Part shown: positions 26,118-34,211 of the stretch, one piece after another
Position numbering within the stretch: position 1 is the stretch's first letter
How the letters are laid out: every line of letters starts with the position of its first letter
Assembly: GCA_021780075.1 (NCBI GenBank)
Contig: JAJXZL010000010.1
Coordinates: forward strand, 1-64,000
DNA: 64,000 bases
Source of the DNA: Acidobacteriota bacterium
Lineage (GTDB): Bacteria; Acidobacteriota; Terriglobia; Terriglobales; Acidobacteriaceae
Reading direction: 5' to 3'
The notes under the pieces: model-generated
Told to the model about the DNA's origin: nothing
Databases searched by the model: none
What the model saw: the letters and a program-made list of their open reading frames with translations, nothing else
Program-made: the position numbers and the translations under genes

Positions 26118-26585
26118 TCAACCAGGCTCAGTTGTGTGCAACACCTTGCGGTAGATCAGCGCAGCGCGACCCGGGGGATAAAAATTCTCTTCCCTGCCCT
26201 CACAGCGGAAGCCGTGCGCCTCATAGAGCCGTATTGCGCCGGCATTTGTCGCATCAACGTGTAAACCGAGCGTAGCTGCATTCGCTACGCGCGCCGAATC
26301 TTCAACACAACGGAGAAGCTCGCTCCCGATTCCGCGATGGCGAAACTCCGGCAAAACCTCGAGCGTAAGAATGTAAGCAGCAGCGCCGATTGACTTTCTG
26401 ATCCCCTCGACAATCGCAAAACCAGCCATCCGGCCATTTTCTTCCGCGATCCAGGTTGCCGTGCCGCGGCTGTGAACGAGACGCCACATATAGTCGCGGT
26501 CAAAGCGGAGGGGCGGCTGAAAGCAGACCTCCTCGATCGCGTAGAGCGTCAGAAAATCATCAGGAGTGTAAGGGCGACTCTGCAT
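26118..26585 (-). CDS. GNAT family N-acetyltransferase
   Basis: This is a 155-aa acetyl-CoA-dependent acyltransferase. The track start at 26825 runs through the terminator and the end of the PFK gene. I choose the ATG at 26585 ('MQSRPYTPDDFLTLYAIEEVCF'), because the next upstream ATG (26621) lies inside the terminator stem. It has the acetyl-CoA loop 'VLPEFRHRGIGSELLR' and 'LHVDATNAGAIRLYEAHGF', as in RimI-like enzymes. The substrate could be a protein N-terminus or a small amine. It stands alone, 14 bp from the convergent dipeptidase gene. Confidence 0.87.
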   Translation of the reverse strand: MQSRPYTPDDFLTLYAIEEVCFQPPLRFDRDYMWRLVHSRGTATWIAEENGRMAGFAIVEGIRKSIGAAAYILTLEVLPEFRHRGIGSELLRCVEDSARVANAATLGLHVDATNAGAIRLYEAHGFRCEGREENFYPPGRAALIYRKVLHTTEPG

Positions 26586-26613
26586 ATCTCTACTCAATGC
26601 ATCGCTCAAGCGC

Positions 26614-26642
26614 AAAGCCATCCTCGTTGCGAGGATGGCTTT
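26614..26642. terminator. Strong terminator after the PFK gene
   Basis: A perfect 13-bp stem AAAGCCATCCTCG / CGAGGATGGCTTT with a 3-nt loop sits between the PFK stop (26668) and the GNAT start (26585). The A/T ends give a U-tract in either direction. It sets the GNAT start downstream and separates the two transcripts. Confidence 0.85.
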
Positions 26643-26667
26643 GTGGAATGCAGGGGATTTGCCGGTA

Positions 26668-27702
26668 CTAGACCTTCGCTTCCAGGTCGCGGATGACGCT
26701 GAAGAAGCGTTCGTCGAGACGGCGGTTGGTGGAGATGGCTTCCTTGATCGTGATGTCGGTGATGTCCGTGCCGTGCAAAACGGCGATGCGGCCCCACTTC
26801 TTCTGGTGAACCATATCGATGGCATGCAGGCCGTAGCGCTGGCCCAGCAGGCGGTCGTACGCCGTGGGAACGCCGCCCCGCTGGGTGTGCCCCAGATTCA
26901 CCGAGCGCGTCTCAAAGCCGGTTTTCTTTTCAATCAGGTCGGCCAGCGCCTCGCCAATGCCCGACAGGCGCACATGGCCGAACGAATCCACTTCCTGGGA
27001 GCCAACCACCTGGCCTACCTCGGGCAAGTGGCAGCCTTCGGCCACCACAACCACGCCGTAATGCTTGCCGTGATCGTAGTTGTATTTGAGCAGCGCGCAG
27101 ACATGATCAATATCAATCTCCTGCTCGGGAACCAGCACCACATGCGCGCCGCCGGCGATGCCCGAGGCATACGCAATCCAGCCCGCGTCGCGGCCCATCA
27201 CCTCAACCACCACAACGCGGTTGTGCGAGTCGGCGGTGGTGTGGATGCGGTCAATAGCCTCTGTTGCGATGGCGACGGCAGTGTCGAAGCCGAACGTGGC
27301 ATCCGTGCCGTTGATGTCGTTGTCGATGGTCTTGGGCACGCCCACGCTGGGCACGCCATTTTCACTCAGGAACAGCGTGACCGATTGCGTGTCGTCGCCG
27401 CCAAGCGCGATGAGCGCATCGATCTTGTTGGTCTTCAGAACCTCCTGAACCTTCTCGATGCCGCCTGGAATCTTTTTCACGTTGGTGCGCGAGGAGTGAA
27501 GGATGGTGCCGCCCTTCAACTGGATTCCGTCGGTGCTTTCCAGGGTGAGCGGGATCCAATTGTTGTCGAGCACGCCACGCCAGCCGTTAAGAAAGCCGAT
27601 GAACTCATCGCCATAAGTCTGGATACCTTTTCTCACGGCAGCATAGATCACCGCATTCAAACCGGGGCAGTCGCCTCCACCGGTCAACAAAGCAACTCGC
27701 AT
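26668..27702 (-). CDS. pfkA: 6-phosphofructokinase, pyrophosphate-dependent type predicted
   Basis: This 344-aa cytoplasmic enzyme phosphorylates fructose-6-phosphate. It has 'GGGDCPGLNAVI' at the start, 'GGDDT' (101-105), 'PKTIDNDI' (123-130), 'EVMGRDAGWIA' and 'LGHTQRGG'. In E. coli ATP-PFK the residues at 104 and 124 are both Gly; Asp and Lys there mark pyrophosphate-using enzymes. Here they are Asp104 and Lys124, so I predict a PPi-dependent, reversible enzyme of the mixed-substrate group. This is a family rule, not proof: some members of the group use ATP. A CRP/FNR-like site lies 134 bp upstream. Confidence 0.9.
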   Translation of the reverse strand: MRVALLTGGGDCPGLNAVIYAAVRKGIQTYGDEFIGFLNGWRGVLDNNWIPLTLESTDGIQLKGGTILHSSRTNVKKIPGGIEKVQEVLKTNKIDALIALGGDDTQSVTLFLSENGVPSVGVPKTIDNDINGTDATFGFDTAVAIATEAIDRIHTTADSHNRVVVVEVMGRDAGWIAYASGIAGGAHVVLVPEQEIDIDHVCALLKYNYDHGKHYGVVVVAEGCHLPEVGQVVGSQEVDSFGHVRLSGIGEALADLIEKKTGFETRSVNLGHTQRGGVPTAYDRLLGQRYGLHAIDMVHQKKWGRIAVLHGTDITDITIKEAISTNRRLDERFFSVIRDLEAKV

Positions 27703-27835
27703 CTCAAAATCTCCTGATCGAATTCGCGCGGCCGCTCAGGCCGGCTGGGAACGACTTCCTAGGCTATGGGTCAAAAGGGCAAAACGCCGGGCTTGACACC
27801 TTAACCAGTGTACTCCGTCGCTGTAAAGTGGCGGC

Positions 27836-27849
27836 GTGACGGTCCTCAC
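27836..27849 (-). promoter_or_regulatory. CRP/FNR-family-like site upstream of pfkA
   Basis: The sequence reads GTGA-CGGTCC-TCAC on the plus strand, an exact match to the GTGA-N6-TCAC pattern also found before hoxE, feoA and the FBP aldolase/phosphatase gene. Reading toward pfkA, a -10-like TACACT follows after 23 nt. It could also serve the divergent membrane-protein gene at 27923. Confidence 0.45.
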
Positions 27850-27922
27850 TTTCAGCAAAGATTCTGCTCATCTTTCATTTCAGTGTTGGGAACCAACGGT
27901 CGGGATGATTCAATAGACAGAT

Positions 27923-28579
27923 ATGCCCGGAACCGGTGCCTTGCTGTTGCTGGCTTTTGCCAGCCTGGTCGTAGTTGTTCTGCTCGTACTGCTCCAGTTG
28001 ACCCGCCTGGGATTTCTGGTGCGCTCCACCATCCCTGACCGCCCCCGGCGCCGCATGTTCATCGCCTCGGTGTCGTTTTTCATCACTTTTCTTGGCGTGC
28101 GACTGCTCGTCAGCCTGGTCATTCACAATCACGGTCCATTTGAGTGGGTAACCGTGCGCGGCCTCCACATCCACCACCTTGTGTGGGGCATCCTGATTCT
28201 GCTGCTGGTGGGCTACGGCTGGCTGCTGGACCTGGGACGGTCCCATTCGCCGCTTTCTATCTTCTTCAGCCGGCTGATGTCCGTAAGCTACGGCGTGGGC
28301 GCCGCGCTGACGCTGGACGAGTTTGCCCTGTGGCTCAACCTGGAGCCGGATGCCTACTGGTCCCGCACCGGGCGCCTCAGCATTGATGCCGTAATCCTAT
28401 TCGGCAGCATCCTGGCCGTGGGGGCATGGGGCGCGCCATTCTTTCGTGGGCTGCAGCGGATGTGGAGCAAGCGCAATCTCCTCCGCCCTGAGCCGGGAAC
28501 CCTCAGTTCCCCTATTCGCCGTGTGCGGTTGCTTCGTCCGCGTAGAGTTCGTCGACCAGGCCCGCATATCGCTCCTTGA
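27923..28579 (+). CDS. Uncharacterised multi-pass membrane protein
   Basis: I do not recognise a named family. The 218-aa protein has about five hydrophobic segments and a polar core with a His-rich motif ('LHIHHLVWGI'), followed by 'GVGAALTLDEFALWLNLEPDAYW' and 'GRLSIDAV'. These motifs look like conserved functional sites, since acidic and His residues are set inside membrane segments. The tail ('PIRRVRLLRPRRVRRPGPHIAP') is basic and is encoded antisense to the last 68 bp of the acyl-CoA synthetase gene. It is divergent from pfkA, with a CRP/FNR-like site between them. Confidence 0.7.
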   Translation: MPGTGALLLLAFASLVVVVLLVLLQLTRLGFLVRSTIPDRPRRRMFIASVSFFITFLGVRLLVSLVIHNHGPFEWVTVRGLHIHHLVWGILILLLVGYGWLLDLGRSHSPLSIFFSRLMSVSYGVGAALTLDEFALWLNLEPDAYWSRTGRLSIDAVILFGSILAVGAWGAPFFRGLQRMWSKRNLLRPEPGTLSSPIRRVRLLRPRRVRRPGPHIAP

Positions 28580-30338
28580 TCACGCGCCGCTTCAGCTTCA
28601 TGGAGGGTGTCAACTCGCCGGATTCCTGCGTCCATTCTTCCGCCACCAGCCGGAACCGCTTGATGGTCTCAAAGTTGGCCAGGCTGCCGTTCACTTCGCG
28701 CACCAGTTCTCCATACTGCGCAACCACACGGCTGTCGGCGATCAGCGCTTCGCGTGAACCTGCCTCAATGTCATTGCGCCGCGCCCACTCCTCAAGCGCG
28801 GCAAAGTTGGGGGAAATCAGCGCAGAGATGAACTTGTGCTTGTCGCCGACCAGCGCTACCTGCCCCACAAGCAGACTGGTTTTCAGCTTGTTCTCAATGG
28901 GCTGAGGCGCCACAAGTTTGCCCCCGGAAGTCTTCAGCAGCTCCTTCTTGCGGTCGGTGATGTAGAGAAAGCCGTCCGCGTCCAGATGCGCAATATCGCC
29001 GGTGCGGAACCAGCCTTCCGCGTCGAAACACTCGGCGTTGGCGGCAGGCTTCTGCCAGTAGCCCACAAACACCGCCGGCCCTCTGACAAGCAGCTCGCCA
29101 TCTTCGGCAAATTTCAACTCCGCATTCGGCAGCGTCCGGCCTACAGAACCCATGCGTTGGCTCACGGGTGAGTTGAGGGCGATTACGGGCGAGGTCTCCG
29201 TCAGTCCGTAGCCCTCCCATACCGCGATTCCCGCCGACGCAAACCATTGCGCCGTTTCGATGCCCAGTGGCGCCCCGCCAGAGACGAAGACCTTGACCTG
29301 TCCCCCAAATGCCTCGCGCACTTTGCCATACACCAGCTTCCAGGCGATCTTCCATGCAAGAGAAGACGGCTGACCGCCGGCGTAGACCTTTTCCTGATGT
29401 CGCGCCCCCACCCGCAGCGCCCATGCCAGTATCCGCTTCTTGATGGGCGACAGCGATGCGCGCCGCTCCACCTCCTGGCGAATCTTCTCGTACACGCGCG
29501 GCACACCTACAAACACCGTAGGCCTGACCTCGCGCATCGCCGGCACCAACTTGTCGAACTGCGAGCAATATGCCACCTGCGCGCCGCATCCATACATCAC
29601 ATAGTCCAACGCGCGGGCTGTAATGTGCGAGAGCGGAAGAAATGAAATGCAGGCGTCCGACGGGCCAAAGGAAAATTCGCGGACGGCGAAGTTCTGGTTC
29701 GAGGCAATGTTGCCATGGGTAAGCATCACGCCCTTGGGCTCGCCGGTCGTCCCTGACGTATAGATGAGCGTGGCCAGATCCTTGGCTTCCGCTGACCGCA
29801 CGAGCGCGTCGAACACCAGATCGCGCTCAGCACCGCGCGCGTCGGCTCCGGACAGCACCTCGCTGAAGGCAATGGCGCCTTCCGGCGGCGCCGCCGAATC
29901 CATAATGAGAATCCGCTCCAGCTGCGTCTGCTCCCGCACGGCATTCAGCTTGTCAAACTGTTGACGCGTGGAAACAATCGCTATCCGGCAGCCTGCATCA
30001 TGCACCAGCACCGCAATTTGCTCGCCCGTAAGCGTTGGATAAATCGGCACATTCGCAGCGCCAATCGCCAGCGTGGCAAAATCGCTGACCGCCCACTCCC
30101 AGCGGTTCTCGCTGATCAGGGCGATGCGATCGCCTTTTTTTGCGCCCCAGCCGAGTAATACCTCGGCCAGCCGGCGCACACGCTGATAAATCTGGTCAGA
30201 GGAAATGGGCTGCCACTGGCCGAACTCATCCTGCCACAAAACGGCACGCGGGTTGGCTACAGCGGTTACGCGACAAAACAGGTCATTGATAGTGGAAAGA
30301 GGCGCGGTTGGTGTCATTTTGTTTGAACTGAACTGCAT
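28512..30338 (-). CDS. Long-chain acyl-CoA synthetase
   Basis: This AMP-forming ligase activates fatty acids with ATP and CoA. It is 608 aa, typical of the FadD15-like class. The AMP-binding signature 'LIYTSGTTGEPKGVMLTHGN' is intact, with 'EGYGLTETSPVIALNSP', 'WFRTGDIAHLDADGFLYITDRKKELLKTSGGKLVAP' and the late catalytic region 'PSMKLKRRVIKERY'. No signal or membrane segment is clear, so it is probably cytoplasmic or membrane-peripheral. The ATG at 30338 or the one at 30317 may be used. It overlaps the 3' end of the convergent membrane-protein gene by 68 bp. Confidence 0.93.
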   Translation of the reverse strand: MQFSSNKMTPTAPLSTINDLFCRVTAVANPRAVLWQDEFGQWQPISSDQIYQRVRRLAEVLLGWGAKKGDRIALISENRWEWAVSDFATLAIGAANVPIYPTLTGEQIAVLVHDAGCRIAIVSTRQQFDKLNAVREQTQLERILIMDSAAPPEGAIAFSEVLSGADARGAERDLVFDALVRSAEAKDLATLIYTSGTTGEPKGVMLTHGNIASNQNFAVREFSFGPSDACISFLPLSHITARALDYVMYGCGAQVAYCSQFDKLVPAMREVRPTVFVGVPRVYEKIRQEVERRASLSPIKKRILAWALRVGARHQEKVYAGGQPSSLAWKIAWKLVYGKVREAFGGQVKVFVSGGAPLGIETAQWFASAGIAVWEGYGLTETSPVIALNSPVSQRMGSVGRTLPNAELKFAEDGELLVRGPAVFVGYWQKPAANAECFDAEGWFRTGDIAHLDADGFLYITDRKKELLKTSGGKLVAPQPIENKLKTSLLVGQVALVGDKHKFISALISPNFAALEEWARRNDIEAGSREALIADSRVVAQYGELVREVNGSLANFETIKRFRLVAEEWTQESGELTPSMKLKRRVIKERYAGLVDELYADEATAHGE

Positions 30339-30547
30339 CCCGATCAGGTTCGAATCACTGCAACGGAGAGTGTATCAGCGCGCAGCGAACATGGCGAACG
30401 CCAAGATCAACGGGTTGTTTTCCGCCCTCAGACGGGCAATTTCCCGCCCCAATCGCCAACCTCCCCATGGAGCGCGAAGAACACGCTGGAGCTCCCGCGC
30501 GTGTAGACCCGCCCGTCTTGCATCTCCGGATGCCCGGGAAACCGCAC

Positions 30548-30583
30548 TTGCATACTTATACACTTCTTTTGTATATTTATGCA
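30548..30583 (+). promoter_or_regulatory. argR promoter covered by two ARG boxes
   Basis: Two imperfect palindromes with the ArgR pattern, TGCATACTTATACA (30549-30562) and TGTATATTTATGCA (30570-30583), are spaced 21 bp centre to centre, the spacing of tandem ARG boxes in E. coli. A -35-like TTGCAT (30548) and a -10-like TATATT (30572) 18 bp apart lie inside the boxes. Bound ArgR would block the promoter. Confidence 0.75.
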
Positions 30584-30633
30584 TACGCTGTTGCCCACCG
30601 GGAGCCGCGCTTTCGATTGAACCACGATAGGTT

Positions 30634-31098
30634 ATGAAATTCCAGAGACACAACGCGATACGGGAACTGGTGGCGCACTCGCTGGTTGCCAATCAGGACG
30701 AACTGCGCCGCAAACTGCGCCGCCGCGGCTTTGAGGTTACCCAGGCCACGCTCTCGCGCGACATCCACGAACTGCGCCTCTCCAAGGGGCCGGGCGGCTA
30801 TTCCCTGCCCAGCAGCAGCGGCAATGGCAACGGCGGAGCCGCCGTGACAGACGACGCACCGCCCTCGGTCGTCGAGATGATTGAAAGCTTTGGCCTTCGC
30901 GTACGGCAGGCTATGAATCAGGTGATTGTCAGCACGGTGATGGGCGGGGCGCAGCCGGTGGCCGCTGCCCTCGACCATGAAGCATGGCCCGAGGTGCTCG
31001 GCACCATTGCCGGCGACGACACAGTATTGGTGATCTGCTCCGACCCGCGCAGAGCAGCGGAAGCGGAAGCCCGGTTGAGGACGATGTTGGAGTCATGA
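30634..31098 (+). CDS. argR: Arginine repressor
   Basis: ArgR is a hexameric, arginine-sensing repressor of arginine synthesis. This 154-aa copy has the N-terminal winged helix ('AIRELVAHSLVANQDELRRKLRRRGFEVTQATLSRDIHELRL'), a Gly/Ser/Asn-rich linker, and the C-terminal domain with the arginine-binding end ('EVLGTIAGDDTVLVICSD'). It is the first gene of the arg cluster, and its stop overlaps the argC start (ATGA). Two ARG boxes over its promoter indicate that the repressor controls itself and the genes behind it. Confidence 0.95.
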   Translation: MKFQRHNAIRELVAHSLVANQDELRRKLRRRGFEVTQATLSRDIHELRLSKGPGGYSLPSSSGNGNGGAAVTDDAPPSVVEMIESFGLRVRQAMNQVIVSTVMGGAQPVAAALDHEAWPEVLGTIAGDDTVLVICSDPRRAAEAEARLRTMLES

Positions 31099-32162
31099 AG
31101 CAAACGGTACAGACCGCAGTTATGGGAGTCACAGGCTACGCAGGCGCGGAACTGGCGCGCCTGCTGCTGCATCATCCCCGCCTCAAAGGGACACCACCGA
31201 TCTTTGCAGGCCGCCTGGACGAGAAGGATGCGGCGCGCGGCGGTGTCCCGCTCACTGAGATTCACCCCCAACTGGCCGGCAACAGCGGCAGCGGCGACCT
31301 GAAGCTTGAACAGTTTTCCTGGGAATTGCTGGCCGAGCGCGGCGTGGACGTACTGTTCCTCGCAACCCCGCACGAACAGTCGCGCGAGTGGGTTCCAGAA
31401 GCCCTCGCCCGCGGTATGCGCGTGATTGACCTGAGCGGCGCATGGCGCCTGACCCAGGCAGCCAACCGCGCAATTTATGCATTCAAAGACGACGGCTCGG
31501 AGCACGCTGCGGCAACGCAGGCCAGGGCTGTCTACGGAATGCCGGAGTTGCATCGGGCTGAAATTGCCTCGGCGCGCCTGGTGGCCAATCCAGGCTGCTA
31601 CTCCACTTCCATCATTCTTCCTCTGCGGCCGCTGGTGGCTTCGGGGATCGTTGACTTGACCTGCGGCATCGTTGCCGACGCCAAGAGCGGAGTGAGCGGC
31701 GCGGGCAAGGCGCCAACCGCAAAGACGCACTACATGTATGCAGCGGACAACCTTTCGGCATACGGCGTCTTCACGCATCGCCACACTGGCGAATTGCTGG
31801 AGCAGATCGGTCTCGATGCCAATCAGATTGTCTTCACGCCCCACCTGCTGCCGATTCCGCGCGGCATTTTGTCCACGATCTACGTGCGCTTCAACGAGCC
31901 GCAAACGCGGGCGAGCATCGGGCGTGTGTACCACGACTTTTTTGCCGGAAGCCCGATGGTGCGCCTCTACGACAGTGCGCTCCCACAGATTCAGTATTCA
32001 GTCAGAACAAATTACTCTGACATTGGCTTCCAGCTTTCCGCCGATGGCCACCGCGCCGTCATCGTCAGTTGCCTCGATAATCTATTAAAGGGCGCGTCCG
32101 GACAGGCCGTGCAAAACCTGAACATCATGCTCGGCTGGGGCGAGGCGGAGGGGCTCGAATGA
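31095..32162 (+). CDS. argC: N-acetyl-gamma-glutamyl-phosphate reductase
   Basis: ArgC reduces N-acetylglutamyl phosphate to the semialdehyde with NADPH, step 3 of arginine synthesis. The ATG at 31095 overlaps the argR stop; the track start 111 bp upstream lies inside argR. Length is 355 aa. The Rossmann start 'VMGVTGYAGAELARLLLHHP', the catalytic Cys in 'LVANPGCYSTSIIL', 'AKSGVSGAGKAP' and 'FTPHLLPIPRGILSTIYV' are all present. The stop overlaps the argB start by 4 bp. Confidence 0.96.
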   Translation: MKQTVQTAVMGVTGYAGAELARLLLHHPRLKGTPPIFAGRLDEKDAARGGVPLTEIHPQLAGNSGSGDLKLEQFSWELLAERGVDVLFLATPHEQSREWVPEALARGMRVIDLSGAWRLTQAANRAIYAFKDDGSEHAAATQARAVYGMPELHRAEIASARLVANPGCYSTSIILPLRPLVASGIVDLTCGIVADAKSGVSGAGKAPTAKTHYMYAADNLSAYGVFTHRHTGELLEQIGLDANQIVFTPHLLPIPRGILSTIYVRFNEPQTRASIGRVYHDFFAGSPMVRLYDSALPQIQYSVRTNYSDIGFQLSADGHRAVIVSCLDNLLKGASGQAVQNLNIMLGWGEAEGLE

Positions 32163-32941
32163 AGTACGTTGTCAAACTGGGTGGAGCGGGCCTCGAGTCT
32201 CCCGCATTGCTTGAAGGCTGCACACGCGCCATCGCCGAGCTTGTGCGCGACGGCAATCAGGTAGCCGTCGTCCACGGCGGCGGAGTGCAGTTAACGCGCA
32301 CACTCAAGGCCCTCGGCAAGCAAAGCGAATTCATCAATGGCCTTAGAATCACCGACGCGGAGACGCGCGACGTAGCTCTCATGGTGCTTGCCGGCAAGGT
32401 GAACAAAGGGCTGGTGGCATCTCTCGGCTCGCTGGGACAGCCCGCCGTCGGGCTTTCCGGCGGTGATGGTCTCCTCTTTCGCGCGCGCAAGAAGCGCACC
32501 GCGCCGGATCTCGGATACGTCGGCGAAATTGCATCCAGCGACCCACGCTGGATTGAAGCCATCTGGCAGTTGAACGGTGTTCCCGTCATCTCCTCGATGG
32601 CCCTGGGCTTTGACGGCCAGTACTACAACGTGAACGCTGACGAAATGGCAGCCGCCTGCGCCATTGCATGCCGCGCCGATGCCCTCGTCTTTCTCACGGA
32701 TGTACCCGGCGTCAAAGGCGCGAATGGCGAGGTACTGCGATGGCTCAGCATCGATCAGATCGCCGAGATGGCGCAAAGCGCCGTCATTACGGGCGGTATG
32801 TTGCCCAAGCTCAACGCATGTCGCGAGGCGCTTTTAAACGGCGTCAAGCGCGTAAGAATTCTGCCCGCCGAGGCTGCCGCTTCTTTGCCAGACCTGTGCA
32901 GCTCTCGCGTAGCCCACGGCACTGAAGTGATGGTGGCCTGA
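32159..32941 (+). CDS. argB: Acetylglutamate kinase
   Basis: ArgB phosphorylates N-acetylglutamate with ATP, step 2. It is 260 aa, a short form without the N-terminal helix linked to arginine feedback in hexameric enzymes, so control may rest mainly on ArgR. Family segments are 'VVKLGGAGLE', 'VAVVHGGGVQLTRTL', 'NADEMAAACAIACRADALVFLTDVPGV' and 'ITGGMLPKLNAC', which carries the catalytic Lys. It sits between argC (4-bp overlap) and argD (12-bp gap). Confidence 0.94.
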   Translation: MKYVVKLGGAGLESPALLEGCTRAIAELVRDGNQVAVVHGGGVQLTRTLKALGKQSEFINGLRITDAETRDVALMVLAGKVNKGLVASLGSLGQPAVGLSGGDGLLFRARKKRTAPDLGYVGEIASSDPRWIEAIWQLNGVPVISSMALGFDGQYYNVNADEMAAACAIACRADALVFLTDVPGVKGANGEVLRWLSIDQIAEMAQSAVITGGMLPKLNACREALLNGVKRVRILPAEAAASLPDLCSSRVAHGTEVMVA

Positions 32942-32953
32942 GGAGAAATTCCA

Positions 32954-34210
32954 GTGACGAAACTCGATCAAATTCGCGCCGTCGAATCACGGCTTCTGCT
33001 TTCCACGTACGAGCGCAACCCCATCCTCTTTGTTGGTGGCAAGGGCGTGCATCTTATTGATGAGCAGGGCGACCAATATCTCGACCTGTTGAGCGGCATT
33101 GGCGTAAACGCCCTCGGATACGGCCATCCCGCGATTGAAGAAGCAATCGCCCGCCAGAGCCGCGCACTGATCCATACATCCAATCTCTACTTTCATGAGG
33201 GGCAGGCGGAGTTAGCCCAGCTCCTCACCGAGCGCACCGGCCTTGACCGCGTCTTCTTTGCGAATACTGGCACCGAGGCTTGGGAGGGCGCGCTGAAACT
33301 GGCGCGTGCGCACGCGGGACTGCTGCGCAGCGAGGGCAAACAGATCGGAACAAAGTTTCTCGCTCTTGAGCAGAGCTTTCACGGTCGCACCTACGGCTCG
33401 ATGTCAACGACCTACAAGGCCAAGTATCGCGAACCGTTCGCGCCGGTTGTTCCCGGCGTCGAGTTCGTCCGCTTCAATGATGTTGCCGACCTGCGCGCGA
33501 AGTTTTCCAACGAAGTCTGCGCAATCCTCGTTGAAGCCATTCAGGGCGAGGGCGGCATTCGTCCCCTCTCGCAGGAGTTTTTCGCCGAAGCGCGTGCGCT
33601 TGCCACTTCCACCGGGGCGCTGCTCATCGTGGATGAAATCCAGGCCGGCATGGGCCGCACGGGCAAGTGGTGCGGCTATCAGCACTACGGCATTCAGCCG
33701 GACGTGACCACGCTTGCCAAGCCTCTGGCCGGCGGAATTCCCCTCGGCGCTATCCTCTGCACCGAGGAAGCGGCGCGCGCAATCCATGCCGGCATGCACG
33801 GAACCACCTTTGGTGGAGGACCGCTGGCATGCGCTGTTGCTCTCGCCGTAATCAACACAATTGAAAAGGACGGCCTGCTCGCCAACGCATCGGAAGTCGG
33901 CGGCTACTTCCTTGCACAACTTCGTTCGCTTGCGGCGCGTCATGACGCGATCATCGACGTTCGCGGCAAGGGGCTGATGGTCGCCGCCGAACTCGACTCG
34001 GCAGATCTGGCAAAACTGGTTGTCGCTGAGATGCTCAAGCGGCGCATTCTTATCAACTGCACCAGCGACACTGTGTTGCGCTTTCTGCCGCCGTTCATCC
34101 TTGAACGCTCACACGTAGACGCAGCGATTGCTGCGCTGGATGAAATTCTTACCGAACATGCTGCCGCCTTTAGCGGCACGCAGATTGCCCGCACTGCAGG
34201 AGGACAATAA
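32954..34210 (+). CDS. argD: Acetylornithine aminotransferase
   Basis: This PLP-dependent class III aminotransferase makes N-acetylornithine from the semialdehyde and glutamate. It is 418 aa. The PLP Lys lies in 'TTLAKPLAGGIPLGA', the cofactor aspartate in 'LLIVDEIQAGMGRTG', and the phosphate loop in 'FANTGTEAWEGALKLAR'. A ribosome binding site (ggag) precedes the ATG. In some bacteria the same enzyme also serves in lysine synthesis. The next gene, argF, starts one base after its stop. Confidence 0.95.
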   Translation: MTKLDQIRAVESRLLLSTYERNPILFVGGKGVHLIDEQGDQYLDLLSGIGVNALGYGHPAIEEAIARQSRALIHTSNLYFHEGQAELAQLLTERTGLDRVFFANTGTEAWEGALKLARAHAGLLRSEGKQIGTKFLALEQSFHGRTYGSMSTTYKAKYREPFAPVVPGVEFVRFNDVADLRAKFSNEVCAILVEAIQGEGGIRPLSQEFFAEARALATSTGALLIVDEIQAGMGRTGKWCGYQHYGIQPDVTTLAKPLAGGIPLGAILCTEEAARAIHAGMHGTTFGGGPLACAVALAVINTIEKDGLLANASEVGGYFLAQLRSLAARHDAIIDVRGKGLMVAAELDSADLAKLVVAEMLKRRILINCTSDTVLRFLPPFILERSHVDAAIAALDEILTEHAAAFSGTQIARTAGGQ

Positions 34211-34211
34211 C

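Noticed and set aside
26635-27717. 360-aa plus-strand ORF antisense to pfkA
   Set aside because: Starts in the terminator hairpin and mirrors pfkA; no protein features.
27793-27821. TTGACA as -35 box for the membrane-protein gene
   Set aside because: No acceptable -10 hexamer at 16-18 bp.
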